Shown: positions 7,019-13,327 of the stretch, in pieces
Layout of the letters: each line of letters begins with the position of its first letter
How positions within the stretch are numbered: the first letter of the stretch is position 1
NCBI GenBank assembly: GCA_937925755.1
Contig: CALAMX010000169.1
Coordinates: 1-13,684, forward strand
DNA: 13,684 nt
Reading direction: 5' to 3'
From: an uncultured Burkholderiales bacterium
Lineage (GTDB): Bacteria > Pseudomonadota > Gammaproteobacteria > Burkholderiales > Thiobacillaceae
Position numbers and translations under genes: made by a program
Notes under the pieces: model-generated
The model's input: the letters and a program-made list of their open reading frames with translations, nothing else
The model's database searches: none
What the model was told of the DNA's origin: nothing

Positions 7019-8517
7019 CCGTCAACGAGATGTTGCCCCTGGCGGTCATTGCCTCATCGCTACTGCCGGGGATGGTCATCTTCGCCCTGCCAGAAGCGCG
7101 CGTCGGGCTACGCAGTGTCCTGAACCTGCTGGGAGCGATGTCCAAGCTGGTCTTCGTCATCTTGCTGCTCGAAGGGGTGGCGCGCGGCGAGGTGTACGGC
7201 TTCCGCCACACCGTGCTGCCGGGCCTCGATCTTGTCTTCAAGGCCGATGCTTTGGCGCTCCTGTTCGTCACGCTCTCGACGGTGTTGTGGCTGTTCACCA
7301 CCATCTATGCCATCGGCTACCTCGAAGGCTCGCCGCACCGCAGCCGGTTCTTCGGCTTCTTCAGTCTGTGCGTCACCGCCACCGTAGGCCTGGCCATGGC
7401 CGGCAACCTGTTCACCTTCTTCGTTTTCTACGAGCTGCTCACGCTGTCCACCTTTCCCCTGGTGGTGCATCGCGGCACGCCACAGGCCATGCGCGGCGGC
7501 ACGGTGTATCTGGCCTATACCCTGGCTGGCGGGGCGCTGTTGCTGACCGGCATCGTCTGGCTGCACGGCCTCATGGGACAGGTGGATTTCGTGCACGGCG
7601 GCAGCGTCGCCGCCCTGGGGCCGCAGGCCACGGCGCAGATCAAGGTGGTCTTCCTGCTGCTCATCGCCGGGGTGGGGGTGAAAGCGGCCCTCGTGCCGCT
7701 GCATGGCTGGCTGCCGCAGGCGATGGTCGCGCCAGCGCCGGTCTCGGCCCTGCTGCACGCGGTGGCGGTGGTCAAGGCGGGCGCCTTCGGCATCGTGCGC
7801 ATCGTCTACGAGGTCTATGGGGTGGAGTACGCGCAGTCGCTCGGCCTGCTTAAGCCGCTCGCCATCGCCGCGGCCGTCACCATCGTCTGGGGCAGCCTGC
7901 GCGCGCTCACCCAGGACGATCTCAAAAAGCGGCTGGCCTATTCCACGGTGAGCCAGGTCTCCTACATCGCCCTGGGCGTGGCCCTGTTCGGGCCAGTGGG
8001 CACCATCGGCGGCCTTGCCCATCTGGTGCATCAGGGCATCATGAAGATCACCCTGTTCTTCGCTGCCGGCAACTACGCCGAGACCCTCGGGGTGCACAAA
8101 GTGAGCGAGCTGGACGGCGCCGGCCGGCGCATGCCGCTCACCTCCGCGGCCTTCACCATCGCCGCCTTCGGCATGATCGGCGTGGCGCCCACCGCCGGCT
8201 ATGTGAGCAAGTGGTATCTGGGCGAGGGGGCGCTGGCCGCCGGCATGGACTGGGTGGTGGCGGTGCTGTGGACCTCCAGCCTGCTCAACGCCGCCTACTT
8301 TTTGCCCATCCTCTACCGCCTTTGGTTCCGACCGCCACCGGCCGCCTGGCCGGCCGAACACATCCCGGCGCGCGGCTGGCGCGAGACGGGCTGGCTGCTG
8401 CTCGCGCCGCCGCTCATCACGGCCGCCGCCGTGCTCGTCACCGGGCTATTTGCCGAGGCGGGCTGGAGCCCGCTGGCATGGGCGAAACTCATCGCCGCAC
8501 GCGAATACCTGCAGTGA
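7015..8517 (+). CDS. Second antiporter-like subunit (MrpD/NuoM/MbhH type)
   Basis: This 500-residue polytopic protein is homologous to MrpD, the N-terminal part of MrpA, and NuoM/NuoL. The set of channel residues is complete: Glu140 in FVFYELLTLST (TM5), Lys223 in GVGVKAALVPLHGWLP (TM7), Lys254 in AVAVVKAGAFG (TM8), and Lys399 in AGYVSKWYLG (TM12). His335 and Lys344 (HLVHQGIMKITLFF) lie in the central broken-helix region. The motif APAPVSALLHAVAVVKAG is close to that of NuoL/MrpA. The start is ATG at 7015, overlapping the previous stop; the frame is open further upstream only as a shadow of mrpD. The stop overlaps the GTG of the next gene. It may stand for the channel part of MrpA, whose C-terminal regions are encoded earlier in the operon, or for the second MrpD (H') of Mbs-type operons. 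Confidence 0.88.
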   Translation: MTVNEMLPLAVIASSLLPGMVIFALPEARVGLRSVLNLLGAMSKLVFVILLLEGVARGEVYGFRHTVLPGLDLVFKADALALLFVTLSTVLWLFTTIYAIGYLEGSPHRSRFFGFFSLCVTATVGLAMAGNLFTFFVFYELLTLSTFPLVVHRGTPQAMRGGTVYLAYTLAGGALLLTGIVWLHGLMGQVDFVHGGSVAALGPQATAQIKVVFLLLIAGVGVKAALVPLHGWLPQAMVAPAPVSALLHAVAVVKAGAFGIVRIVYEVYGVEYAQSLGLLKPLAIAAAVTIVWGSLRALTQDDLKKRLAYSTVSQVSYIALGVALFGPVGTIGGLAHLVHQGIMKITLFFAAGNYAETLGVHKVSELDGAGRRMPLTSAAFTIAAFGMIGVAPTAGYVSKWYLGEGALAAGMDWVVAVLWTSSLLNAAYFLPILYRLWFRPPPAAWPAEHIPARGWRETGWLLLAPPLITAAAVLVTGLFAEAGWSPLAWAKLIAAREYLQ

Positions 8518-10046
8518 CCCACGCCAGTCTCATCGCCAGCCTGGGATGGCCGCTCGCCCTGATGTTGGCCCTGTGGCCGGCCCGGACCCGCCGGCTCGCC
8601 CAGGGTCTAGCACCGCTCGCCCCGTTGCCCGCCCTGTGGGTGGCCGCCGTCCTGTCAGGGGACGCCGTGCTGGAGCTGCCCTCGGTATTGCTCGGCACGC
8701 GGCTGGGCTTGGATGCGACGGGTCGGCTCTTCCTGCTCTTCACCGCATTGACCTGGCTGGCGGCGGGGCTCTACGCCCGTGCCTATCTCGCGCACGAGGC
8801 CCGCCGCTCGGTCTTCTGGGCCTTTTCCCTCGCCACCCAGGCCGGCAATCTGGGCGTGTGCCTGGCCCAGGACCTGGCCAGTTTCTACAGCTTCTATGCC
8901 CTGATGACCTTCGCCGCCTACGGCCTGGTGGTGCACACCCGCAGCGCCGAGGCCTGGCGGGCAGGGCGTATCTATCTCGTCATGGCCGTGCTGGGCGAGC
9001 TGACCCTGGTGGCTGGTCTCATGATGACCGCTTATGCTGCAGGCGGCACTCAGGTCGCCGACATCCAGGTTTCGACCCCGTCGCCCCTGGCCGTGGGCCT
9101 GGTCACGGCCGGGCTGGGGGTGAAGGTGGGTCTGCCGCTGTTGCACCTGTGGCTGCCGCTCGCCCACCCGGTGGCGCCGGTGCCGGCCAGCGCGGTGCTC
9201 TCGGGCGTCATGCTCAAGGCCGGGCTGCTCGGTTGGTTGCGTTTCCTGCCGCTGGGCTACGCCGCCTATCCAGAGATCGGCGCGACCCTCCTGCTCCTGG
9301 GGCTCATCGCCATGTTCTACGGCGTGGCGGTGGGCCTGGCACAAAGCGACCTCAAGGTGGTGCTCGCCTATTCCAGCGTGAGCCAAATGGGCTTCATGAC
9401 CCTGGGCGTGGGGGCGGGGCTCAATGCACCCGGACTTTGGCCGGTCCTGCTGCCGGCGGTCGGGCTCTATGCCCTGCACCACGCCCTGGCCAAGAGTGCG
9501 CTCTTTCTGGGCGCCGGCGTGGCCCTCAAAGTGGGTGGACGAGCCTGGGTGCTGGCGGGTCTAGCGCTGCCAGCCCTGGCCCTGGCGGGTGTCCCGTTCA
9601 CCGGTGGCTGGCTGGCCAAGTCGGCGCTGAAAGCTGGACTGATCGCACTGCCCGCTCCCTGGGCCGATCTACTGGGTGTGGCGTTACCACTGGCGGCGTT
9701 GGGGACCACCTTGCTGATGAGTCGGCTACTCTGGCTCGCCCATCGACTGCCCGCGCAGGAGGCAGCGCAGGCGCTGACGCCGCCCTGGCTGGCGTGGACA
9801 GCGGCGGGCTCGCTCCTGCCCTGGGGATTCATGCCGGCCTGGCCTTGGCCCATGGATTGGACAGGGTTTACCCTCGCCGCCGGACCGGTGTTCCTCGGCC
9901 TGGTCCTGGCCTTTCTTGCCTGGCGTTGGCCGCTTGCGGCGCCGGCCATTCCGCCCGGCGATCTGGTGGTGCCGGTGGAGCGCCTGCTGCAGGCCCTGGT
10001 CCGCGCCCGGCTGCGTCTGAATCGCAGGGCCGCTCAAGGCCGTTGA
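8514..10046 (+). CDS. Third antiporter-like subunit, lacking the TM5 glutamate
   Basis: This 510-residue polytopic protein belongs to the same Proton_antipo_M family but is more divergent. Kept are Lys204 in GLGVKVGLPLLHLWLP (TM7), Lys235 in GVMLKAGLLG (TM8), Lys369 in GGWLAKSALKAG (TM12), and the broken-helix segment DLKVVLAYSSVSQMGF. Where the first two subunits have a TM5 glutamate within F-YELLTLS, this one reads FYALMTFAAYGLVVH, with Ala129 in that place. A glutamate, Glu162 (LGELTLVAG), lies in the next helix. The C terminus ends in a GDLVVPVERLLQALVRARLRLN amphipathic, basic tail. The start is GTG at 8514, overlapping the previous stop (GTGA). It is the last gene of the antiporter block. 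It could be a modified MrpA/NuoL-type channel or a structural subunit. Confidence 0.86.
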   Translation: MTHASLIASLGWPLALMLALWPARTRRLAQGLAPLAPLPALWVAAVLSGDAVLELPSVLLGTRLGLDATGRLFLLFTALTWLAAGLYARAYLAHEARRSVFWAFSLATQAGNLGVCLAQDLASFYSFYALMTFAAYGLVVHTRSAEAWRAGRIYLVMAVLGELTLVAGLMMTAYAAGGTQVADIQVSTPSPLAVGLVTAGLGVKVGLPLLHLWLPLAHPVAPVPASAVLSGVMLKAGLLGWLRFLPLGYAAYPEIGATLLLLGLIAMFYGVAVGLAQSDLKVVLAYSSVSQMGFMTLGVGAGLNAPGLWPVLLPAVGLYALHHALAKSALFLGAGVALKVGGRAWVLAGLALPALALAGVPFTGGWLAKSALKAGLIALPAPWADLLGVALPLAALGTTLLMSRLLWLAHRLPAQEAAQALTPPWLAWTAAGSLLPWGFMPAWPWPMDWTGFTLAAGPVFLGLVLAFLAWRWPLAAPAIPPGDLVVPVERLLQALVRARLRLNRRAAQGR

Positions 10047-10134
10047 CCCCTTCTGCTTACGGCACATTCGTACTATGTCGCCTCAAGGCGCCGCTTCGGA
10101 TACTGTCGATGGCTTGATCGGAGGAGGACGAGAC

Positions 10135-11187
10135 ATGCGCAGGGTCACGTTGTTGCTTTTCTGTCTGGTGTTCGTCTGGCCGCTGGCCGTGAGTGCGGCA
10201 TCGGGCCAGCACAAGGGCGCCTACCTAGGCGCCATGCCCACCGAATATCCAGATTGGTTCAAGGAGAGTTTCTTGGACCTCAAGGAGGACATCGCCGAGG
10301 CGGCAGCGCAGGGTCGCCGTGTCGTGCTGCTCTTTCACCAGGACAACTGTCCTTACTGCAACCAGTTGGTGGAGCGCAACCTGGCGCAGCGCGAGATCGA
10401 AACCCTGCTGCGTTCGCGCTTCGACGTCATCGCCCTCAACATGTGGGGTGACCGCCCCGTCACCGGCTTGGACGGCAAGTCTTATACCGAGAAGAGCTTC
10501 GCCGCCGCCTTACGCGTGCAGTTCACGCCGACCCTCCTGTTCTTCGATGAGGCCGGCGAGGTCATCCTGCGGCTCAACGGTTATGTGCCGCCGGCGCGTT
10601 TCAAGGCGGCCCTGGACTGGGTGGCCGGGCACAAGGAGCGGGAGATCGCCTTTCGTGACTATGTCGCCGCTCTGGAGCGTGCAGGGGTGGGCGAGGGGCG
10701 TGATTTGATCCGCCAACCGTTTTTCCAGGACATGACCGACCTGCGCCGCAAGGGGCCGAAGCCACGCCCACTGGCAGTCTTTTTCGAGCAGCGCGACTGT
10801 CCGGACTGCGCCGTGCTGCACCGGCGGGTGTTGGCGGATGCTGCTGTGCGCGAGGCGATGGCGGGGTTCGACGTGGTTCAGCTCGACATGTGGTCCAATC
10901 GCCCGATCGTCACGCCGGATGGCCGCCGGCTCACCGCGCGCGAGTGGGCGCGGTCGCTCGACGTCAAGTTCGCCCCCGGCATCGTCTTGTTCGATGCGAA
11001 CGGGCGGGAGGTGATCCGCTGGGAAAGCGGCTTCCGCGTCTTCCACACCGCTGGCATGTTCGATTACGTCAAGAGCGGTGCCTGGCTGCGTGAGCCCAGC
11101 TTCCAGCGGTATTTGTCGGCGCGCGCCGAGCACATCCGCGAGTTGGGACGCGACGTCAATATCTGGCGCTACGCCGACGAGCCTTGA
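10135..11187 (+). CDS. Exported protein with two tandem thioredoxin-like domains
   Basis: This 350-residue protein has a signal peptide (1-22, ending VSAAS), so it should act in the periplasm. It carries two homologous thioredoxin-fold domains of the SoxW/Thioredoxin_2 type. Domain 1 (about 40-168) has the redox motif CPYC at Cys72/Cys75 and a cis-proline in FTPT (Pro132). Domain 2 (about 195-320) has CPDC at Cys222/Cys225 and FAPG (Pro281). The two halves share the pattern (L)-MW-RP-(T)-DG-(FTPT/FAPG)-LLFDEAG, a clear internal duplication. GGAGGAGG ahead of the ATG at 10135 decides the start over the upstream ATG at 10075. It lies 88 bp after the antiporter block, which allows either read-through or its own promoter. 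Likely roles are keeping periplasmic cysteines reduced or a thiol-disulfide relay; the partner is unknown. Confidence 0.85.
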   Translation: MRRVTLLLFCLVFVWPLAVSAASGQHKGAYLGAMPTEYPDWFKESFLDLKEDIAEAAAQGRRVVLLFHQDNCPYCNQLVERNLAQREIETLLRSRFDVIALNMWGDRPVTGLDGKSYTEKSFAAALRVQFTPTLLFFDEAGEVILRLNGYVPPARFKAALDWVAGHKEREIAFRDYVAALERAGVGEGRDLIRQPFFQDMTDLRRKGPKPRPLAVFFEQRDCPDCAVLHRRVLADAAVREAMAGFDVVQLDMWSNRPIVTPDGRRLTAREWARSLDVKFAPGIVLFDANGREVIRWESGFRVFHTAGMFDYVKSGAWLREPSFQRYLSARAEHIRELGRDVNIWRYADEP

Positions 11188-11223
11188 GGGTCTAGCCCTG
11201 GGCGGTCGCTGCTGAGGCGGGCG

Positions 11224-12321
11224 GTGCGAAGGGTATTCCCGGCACTGGTGCTCCTACTCGCGGGTCTCACCACCAAAGGTTGGGCCCAGGTCATCCTACC
11301 TGCGCCAGAGCGCACACCGGTAGACCTCGAGCGAGAACTCACCGCGCCTTGGCAGGCGGGTGGTGCCATCGTCGTGTTCGCCGGTGCAGACGGCAGACCG
11401 CAGGCTGGACGGCGGCCTACACCGCCCGCTGATGCAGCCGAGGAGCGGGCACGCCGCCTGGAGCACTTCGCCTTGGCCCATAAGCTCAATCTGGTGCTTG
11501 CACCTGGCGCCGGTCCACCCAGCGCGCTGCCGCTCACCCCTGAGCAGGTGGCACTCTTGGCGCGTTTTGCCCTGACGGATCCGGGGGCGGTGTGGTTGCG
11601 CGAGTTGGCCGACGACACGCTGCGCCTGTTCAACCAGGGCTATCTAGCCTATGACGAGGCCCTCTGGGCCGCCAAGCGTGAGGCTGGCGAGCCGGTGCGC
11701 CTGTCCGAATTGCTCACCGGCGGCCTGAGCGAGGCTGGTCTGTTTGCGCAGGACGCTAGCCTGTTTCGCATCTACGCCCATGACGGGCGCGGCGCCATGG
11801 CCGCGCATTCGAGCATACGCCTGGGCCTGGAGGGGATCCGCTGTCAGTTCACCTTCAGCGACGAGCTGGTCGATCCCTATGCGGTGCTCTCGCACGAGTT
11901 TGGACATACCCGCTATGGCGATGCGCGTAGCGCCGGCACCCCTTTGGGCGAAGCGGTGACGGTGGCGAGATACGAGAACCCTGTGCGTATCCGTAATGGT
12001 TACCCGCCGCGCACGGTGTACTACCTGCGCCTCGACGCGCGCACCCCTGCCCAGCCGCGTGACACCCTGATGCAGCGCCTGCTCGACCAGTGGCGCTTAG
12101 GACGCATCGACATCGCCGCGCTGGCGCCGGTCGAGCGCCTCTATTGCGAGTGCAGTGAGCCCGAGCCGATCATCCGCGAGTGCACCGCTGGACCACCAAA
12201 CCAGGCCGTATGCGGCCTGCGCTGGCTGGCTGTGCGGGTCGAGACGGCAGAGCCCCAGGATACGCTCGAGCCGATCAAGGACTGCTCAAAGCAAGGCTGC
12301 GGACCACCGCCCGCGCCATGA
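11224..12321 (+). CDS. Exported HExxH metallopeptidase-like protein (M91-like)
   Basis: This 365-residue protein has a signal peptide (1-21, ending GWAQ). It carries a zincin motif, HEFGH (His224, Glu225, His228), followed at suitable distance by GEAVTVARYENPVR, where Glu243 or Glu251 could be the third zinc ligand. An E-N-x-x-R element followed by RxxYY after the HExxH is typical of peptidase family M91 (NleD-like), so I read it as a distant M91-like member. The preceding 220 residues are not recognised; a short segment with A-H-S-S-I-R-L precedes the catalytic strand. The last 50 residues are cysteine-rich (YCECSEPEP, ECTAG, VCGL, CSKQGCG), so disulfides are likely. The start is GTG at 11224, preceded by GAGGCGGG. 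It lies 36 bp after the tandem-thioredoxin gene, so the two are probably co-transcribed, which is notable given its cysteines. Confidence 0.62.
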   Translation: MRRVFPALVLLLAGLTTKGWAQVILPAPERTPVDLERELTAPWQAGGAIVVFAGADGRPQAGRRPTPPADAAEERARRLEHFALAHKLNLVLAPGAGPPSALPLTPEQVALLARFALTDPGAVWLRELADDTLRLFNQGYLAYDEALWAAKREAGEPVRLSELLTGGLSEAGLFAQDASLFRIYAHDGRGAMAAHSSIRLGLEGIRCQFTFSDELVDPYAVLSHEFGHTRYGDARSAGTPLGEAVTVARYENPVRIRNGYPPRTVYYLRLDARTPAQPRDTLMQRLLDQWRLGRIDIAALAPVERLYCECSEPEPIIRECTAGPPNQAVCGLRWLAVRVETAEPQDTLEPIKDCSKQGCGPPPAP

Positions 12322-12344
12322 GGCGTGGTGCAGGGGTGACTGTG

Positions 12345-12854
12345 TCAGGCGGCGAGCTTTAGCTCCAACGCATGCACCCTTTGTTCTAGCGACTGTACCG
12401 TGGCGTGCAAGGAGGCGTGCTCTTCACGGCGCACGATCACCTCATAGAGACGGTCCAGCCGCCGATTCGTCTCGCTGATCTGCCCAAACAGCTCTTCCCG
12501 CACCCGGTCGACACGCTTGTTGGTCTCGTCGATCCGAGCGAGCAGATCGCCGTGCACCTGGTCGATACGCTTGTTGGTCTCGTCGATCCGAGCGAGCAGA
12601 TCGTCGTGCAGCTGGTCGATACGCTTGTTGGTCTCGTCGATCCGAGCGAGCAGATCGTCGTGCACCCGGTCGATGCGCCTGTTGGTCTCGTCGATGCGGC
12701 GACTCTGATCGATGAGCTGGGCCTGGATGTCGTCAAGCCGCTTGTTGGTGAGCTGAATCGCCGTGCGAATCTCGGCGTTTTCCAGCCGTATCTTGTCCAA
12801 TTCGGGGACGATCCATTCCTGGATTGCCACGCGCAGGGATTCCATCAGTTCCAT
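12345..12854 (-). CDS. Coiled-coil protein with 18-residue tandem repeats
   Basis: This 169-residue soluble protein has no signal peptide or membrane segment and is predicted to be almost entirely alpha-helical. Residues 1-45 (MELMESLRVAIQEW, LENAEIRTAIQL) form a helical lead. From about residue 36, the unit RIDETNKRIDQLHDDLLA repeats, with three nearly identical copies and more divergent copies on each side. The C terminus (EEHASLHATVQSLEQRVHALELKL) is a classical leucine heptad. An 18-residue period equals five helical turns, giving a nearly straight stripe. I do not recognise a specific family. It resembles short hypothetical coiled-coil proteins near mobile elements in related bacteria, so function is open (scaffold or oligomerisation). 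GGAG about 10 nt before the ATG supports the start. It is transcribed against the metallopeptidase gene, with 23 bp between their ends. Confidence 0.78.
   Translation of the reverse strand: MELMESLRVAIQEWIVPELDKIRLENAEIRTAIQLTNKRLDDIQAQLIDQSRRIDETNRRIDRVHDDLLARIDETNKRIDQLHDDLLARIDETNKRIDQVHGDLLARIDETNKRVDRVREELFGQISETNRRLDRLYEVIVRREEHASLHATVQSLEQRVHALELKLAA
12460..12729. repeat. 54-bp tandem repeat inside the coiled-coil gene
   Basis: Five units of exactly 54 bp start at 12460, 12514, 12568, 12622 and 12676. Units 2 and 3 (12514 and 12568) differ at only two positions, unit 4 differs from unit 3 at three, and the outer units are strongly diverged. A partial sixth unit begins at 12739, with an extra 9 bp in between. 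Each unit encodes 18 residues of coiled coil on the minus strand. The near-identity of the central units points to recent duplication. Confidence 0.92.
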
Positions 12855-12969
12855 GTCGCCTGCTCCAACTTCCTCAAACTTCTATAGGCCAAAGGACAGG
12901 GCGATGCCACCTTGCGTCAGGCATGTCCCTCTGTCCGTTCCCTCACCCCAGGAGGATCGGGACGCATCA

Positions 12970-12988
12970 AAAGTCGCCATGCGACTTT
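12970..12988. repeat. Perfect inverted repeat upstream of the coiled-coil gene
   Basis: AAAGTCGC (12970-12977) and GCGACTTT (12981-12988) form a perfect 8-bp stem around the 3-nt loop CAT. It lies about 115 bp upstream of the coiled-coil start. Read on the minus strand, the stem ends in four T, so it could be a weak terminator of transcription coming from the IS side. An operator-like palindrome is also possible. Confidence 0.5.
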
Positions 12989-13111
12989 CCAGGGGAATTG
13001 TAGCGCGTAACGACTAGGGACGCTCTGCATAACCCGGCGACCGGGATTGAGTGCCCGGAGCGCAGGATGCAAGACGTATTATCGTGATGCCACACCGCCC
13101 GCCGCGCCTCA

Positions 13112-13136
13112 TGTAGGAGCGACGTGAGTCGCGACA
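13112..13136 (+). repeat. REP element 1 (GTAG type)
   Basis: It begins with the GTAG tetranucleotide typical of REPs recognised by RAYT transposases. The stem GCGAC (13119-13123) / GTCGC (13128-13132) encloses the loop GTGA. It lies in inverted orientation to REP elements 2 and 3, with 41 bp between it and element 2, so the pair has BIME-like form. Confidence 0.75.
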
Positions 13137-13153
13137 CGTCGTGAGATACACCC

Positions 13154-13183
13154 TGTTGGTCGTTGTTGGTCGTTGTTGGTCGC
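13154..13183 (+). repeat. 10-bp tandem repeat, three copies
   Basis: TGTTGGTCGT occurs at 13154 and 13164, followed by TGTTGGTCGC at 13174. The third copy is also the edge of REP element 2. A further TGTTGGTCGC at 13220 forms the same edge of REP element 3. The array therefore looks like slippage expansion of the REP border sequence. Confidence 0.8.
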
Positions 13184-13202
13184 GACTCTCGTCGCTCCTA
13201 CG
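13178..13202 (-). repeat. REP element 2 (GTAG type, inverted)
   Basis: On the minus strand it reads GTAGGAGCGAC, loop GAGA, then GTCGCGACC, the same hairpin as element 1. With the border TGTTGGTCGC it shares a 29-bp unit with element 3, differing at one loop position. Confidence 0.78.
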
Positions 13203-13223
13203 TGCCATACCGCCTGCCGTGTT

Positions 13224-13248
13224 GGTCGCGACTTTCGTCGCTCCTACG
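13224..13248 (-). repeat. REP element 3 (GTAG type, inverted)
   Basis: On the minus strand it reads GTAGGAGCGAC, loop GAAA, then GTCGCGACC. It has the same orientation as element 2 and lies 46 bp from it (centre to centre). The 29-bp unit including the border begins at 13220. Confidence 0.78.
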
Positions 13249-13305
13249 CCGGTTAAGCGAGGCGAAGCCGAGCGGCCGGAGCCAAAACACAGTTTCGGCG
13301 TAGGC

Positions 13306-13327
13306 TAACCTGCCGTCAGGCAGGTTA
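13306..13327. repeat. Perfect hairpin at the end of the truncated transposase
   Basis: TAACCTGCC (13306-13314) pairs perfectly with GGCAGGTTA (13319-13327) around a 4-nt loop. The last three bases are the complement of the TAA stop of the transposase frame. There is no T-run, so it is more likely a scar or target structure at the truncation point than an intrinsic terminator. Confidence 0.7.

Larger units (their letters stand above)
12888..13324. other. Repeat-rich intergenic region, no gene
   Basis: I see no credible gene between the coiled-coil start and the transposase remnant. The region holds an inverted repeat at 12970-12988, a GC-rich mini-hairpin CCCGG-CGA-CCGGG (13033-13045), three REP elements with 10-bp tandem repeats (13112-13248), and a hairpin abutting the transposase stop (13306-13327). 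Short open frames here have no ribosome binding sites and change identity across the repeats. Confidence 0.6.

Noticed and set aside
5555..8361. Long minus-strand open frames opposite the antiporter genes
   Set aside because: They are typical GC-rich antisense shadows, rich in Q/H/R/G and without ribosome binding sites or family resemblance.
3316..10046. Complex I (nuo) or a membrane-bound hydrogenase operon
   Set aside because: MrpE, F, G and B families are present, and there are no NuoB/C/D/H/I-like or NiFe hydrogenase genes in the window.
5573..10046. DAB-type inorganic carbon uptake (DabA/DabB)
   Set aside because: No DUF2309 (DabA) protein is encoded next to the antiporter-like subunits, and the full set of small Mrp subunits is present instead.
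10043..10076. Promoter for the thioredoxin-like gene (TTGACC ... TACTAT)
   Set aside because: The two hexamers are separated by 22 bp, too far for a sigma-70 promoter, and no better pair was found in the 88-bp gap.
11188..11200. AGGG-TCTAG-CCCT hairpin between the thioredoxin-like and metallopeptidase genes
   Set aside because: The stem is only 4 bp without a T-run, too weak to call a terminator.
12460..12729. Regular 54-bp repeats resembling a CRISPR array
   Set aside because: The units abut without spacers, lie in frame inside a coding sequence, and encode a uniform peptide repeat.
12405..12887. 160-codon plus-strand open frame with repeated VDTLVGLVDPSEQI units
   Set aside because: This is the antisense shadow of the coiled-coil gene: the 54-bp period keeps any frame open and repetitive. 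The minus-strand product has a clear helical periodicity and a ribosome binding site.
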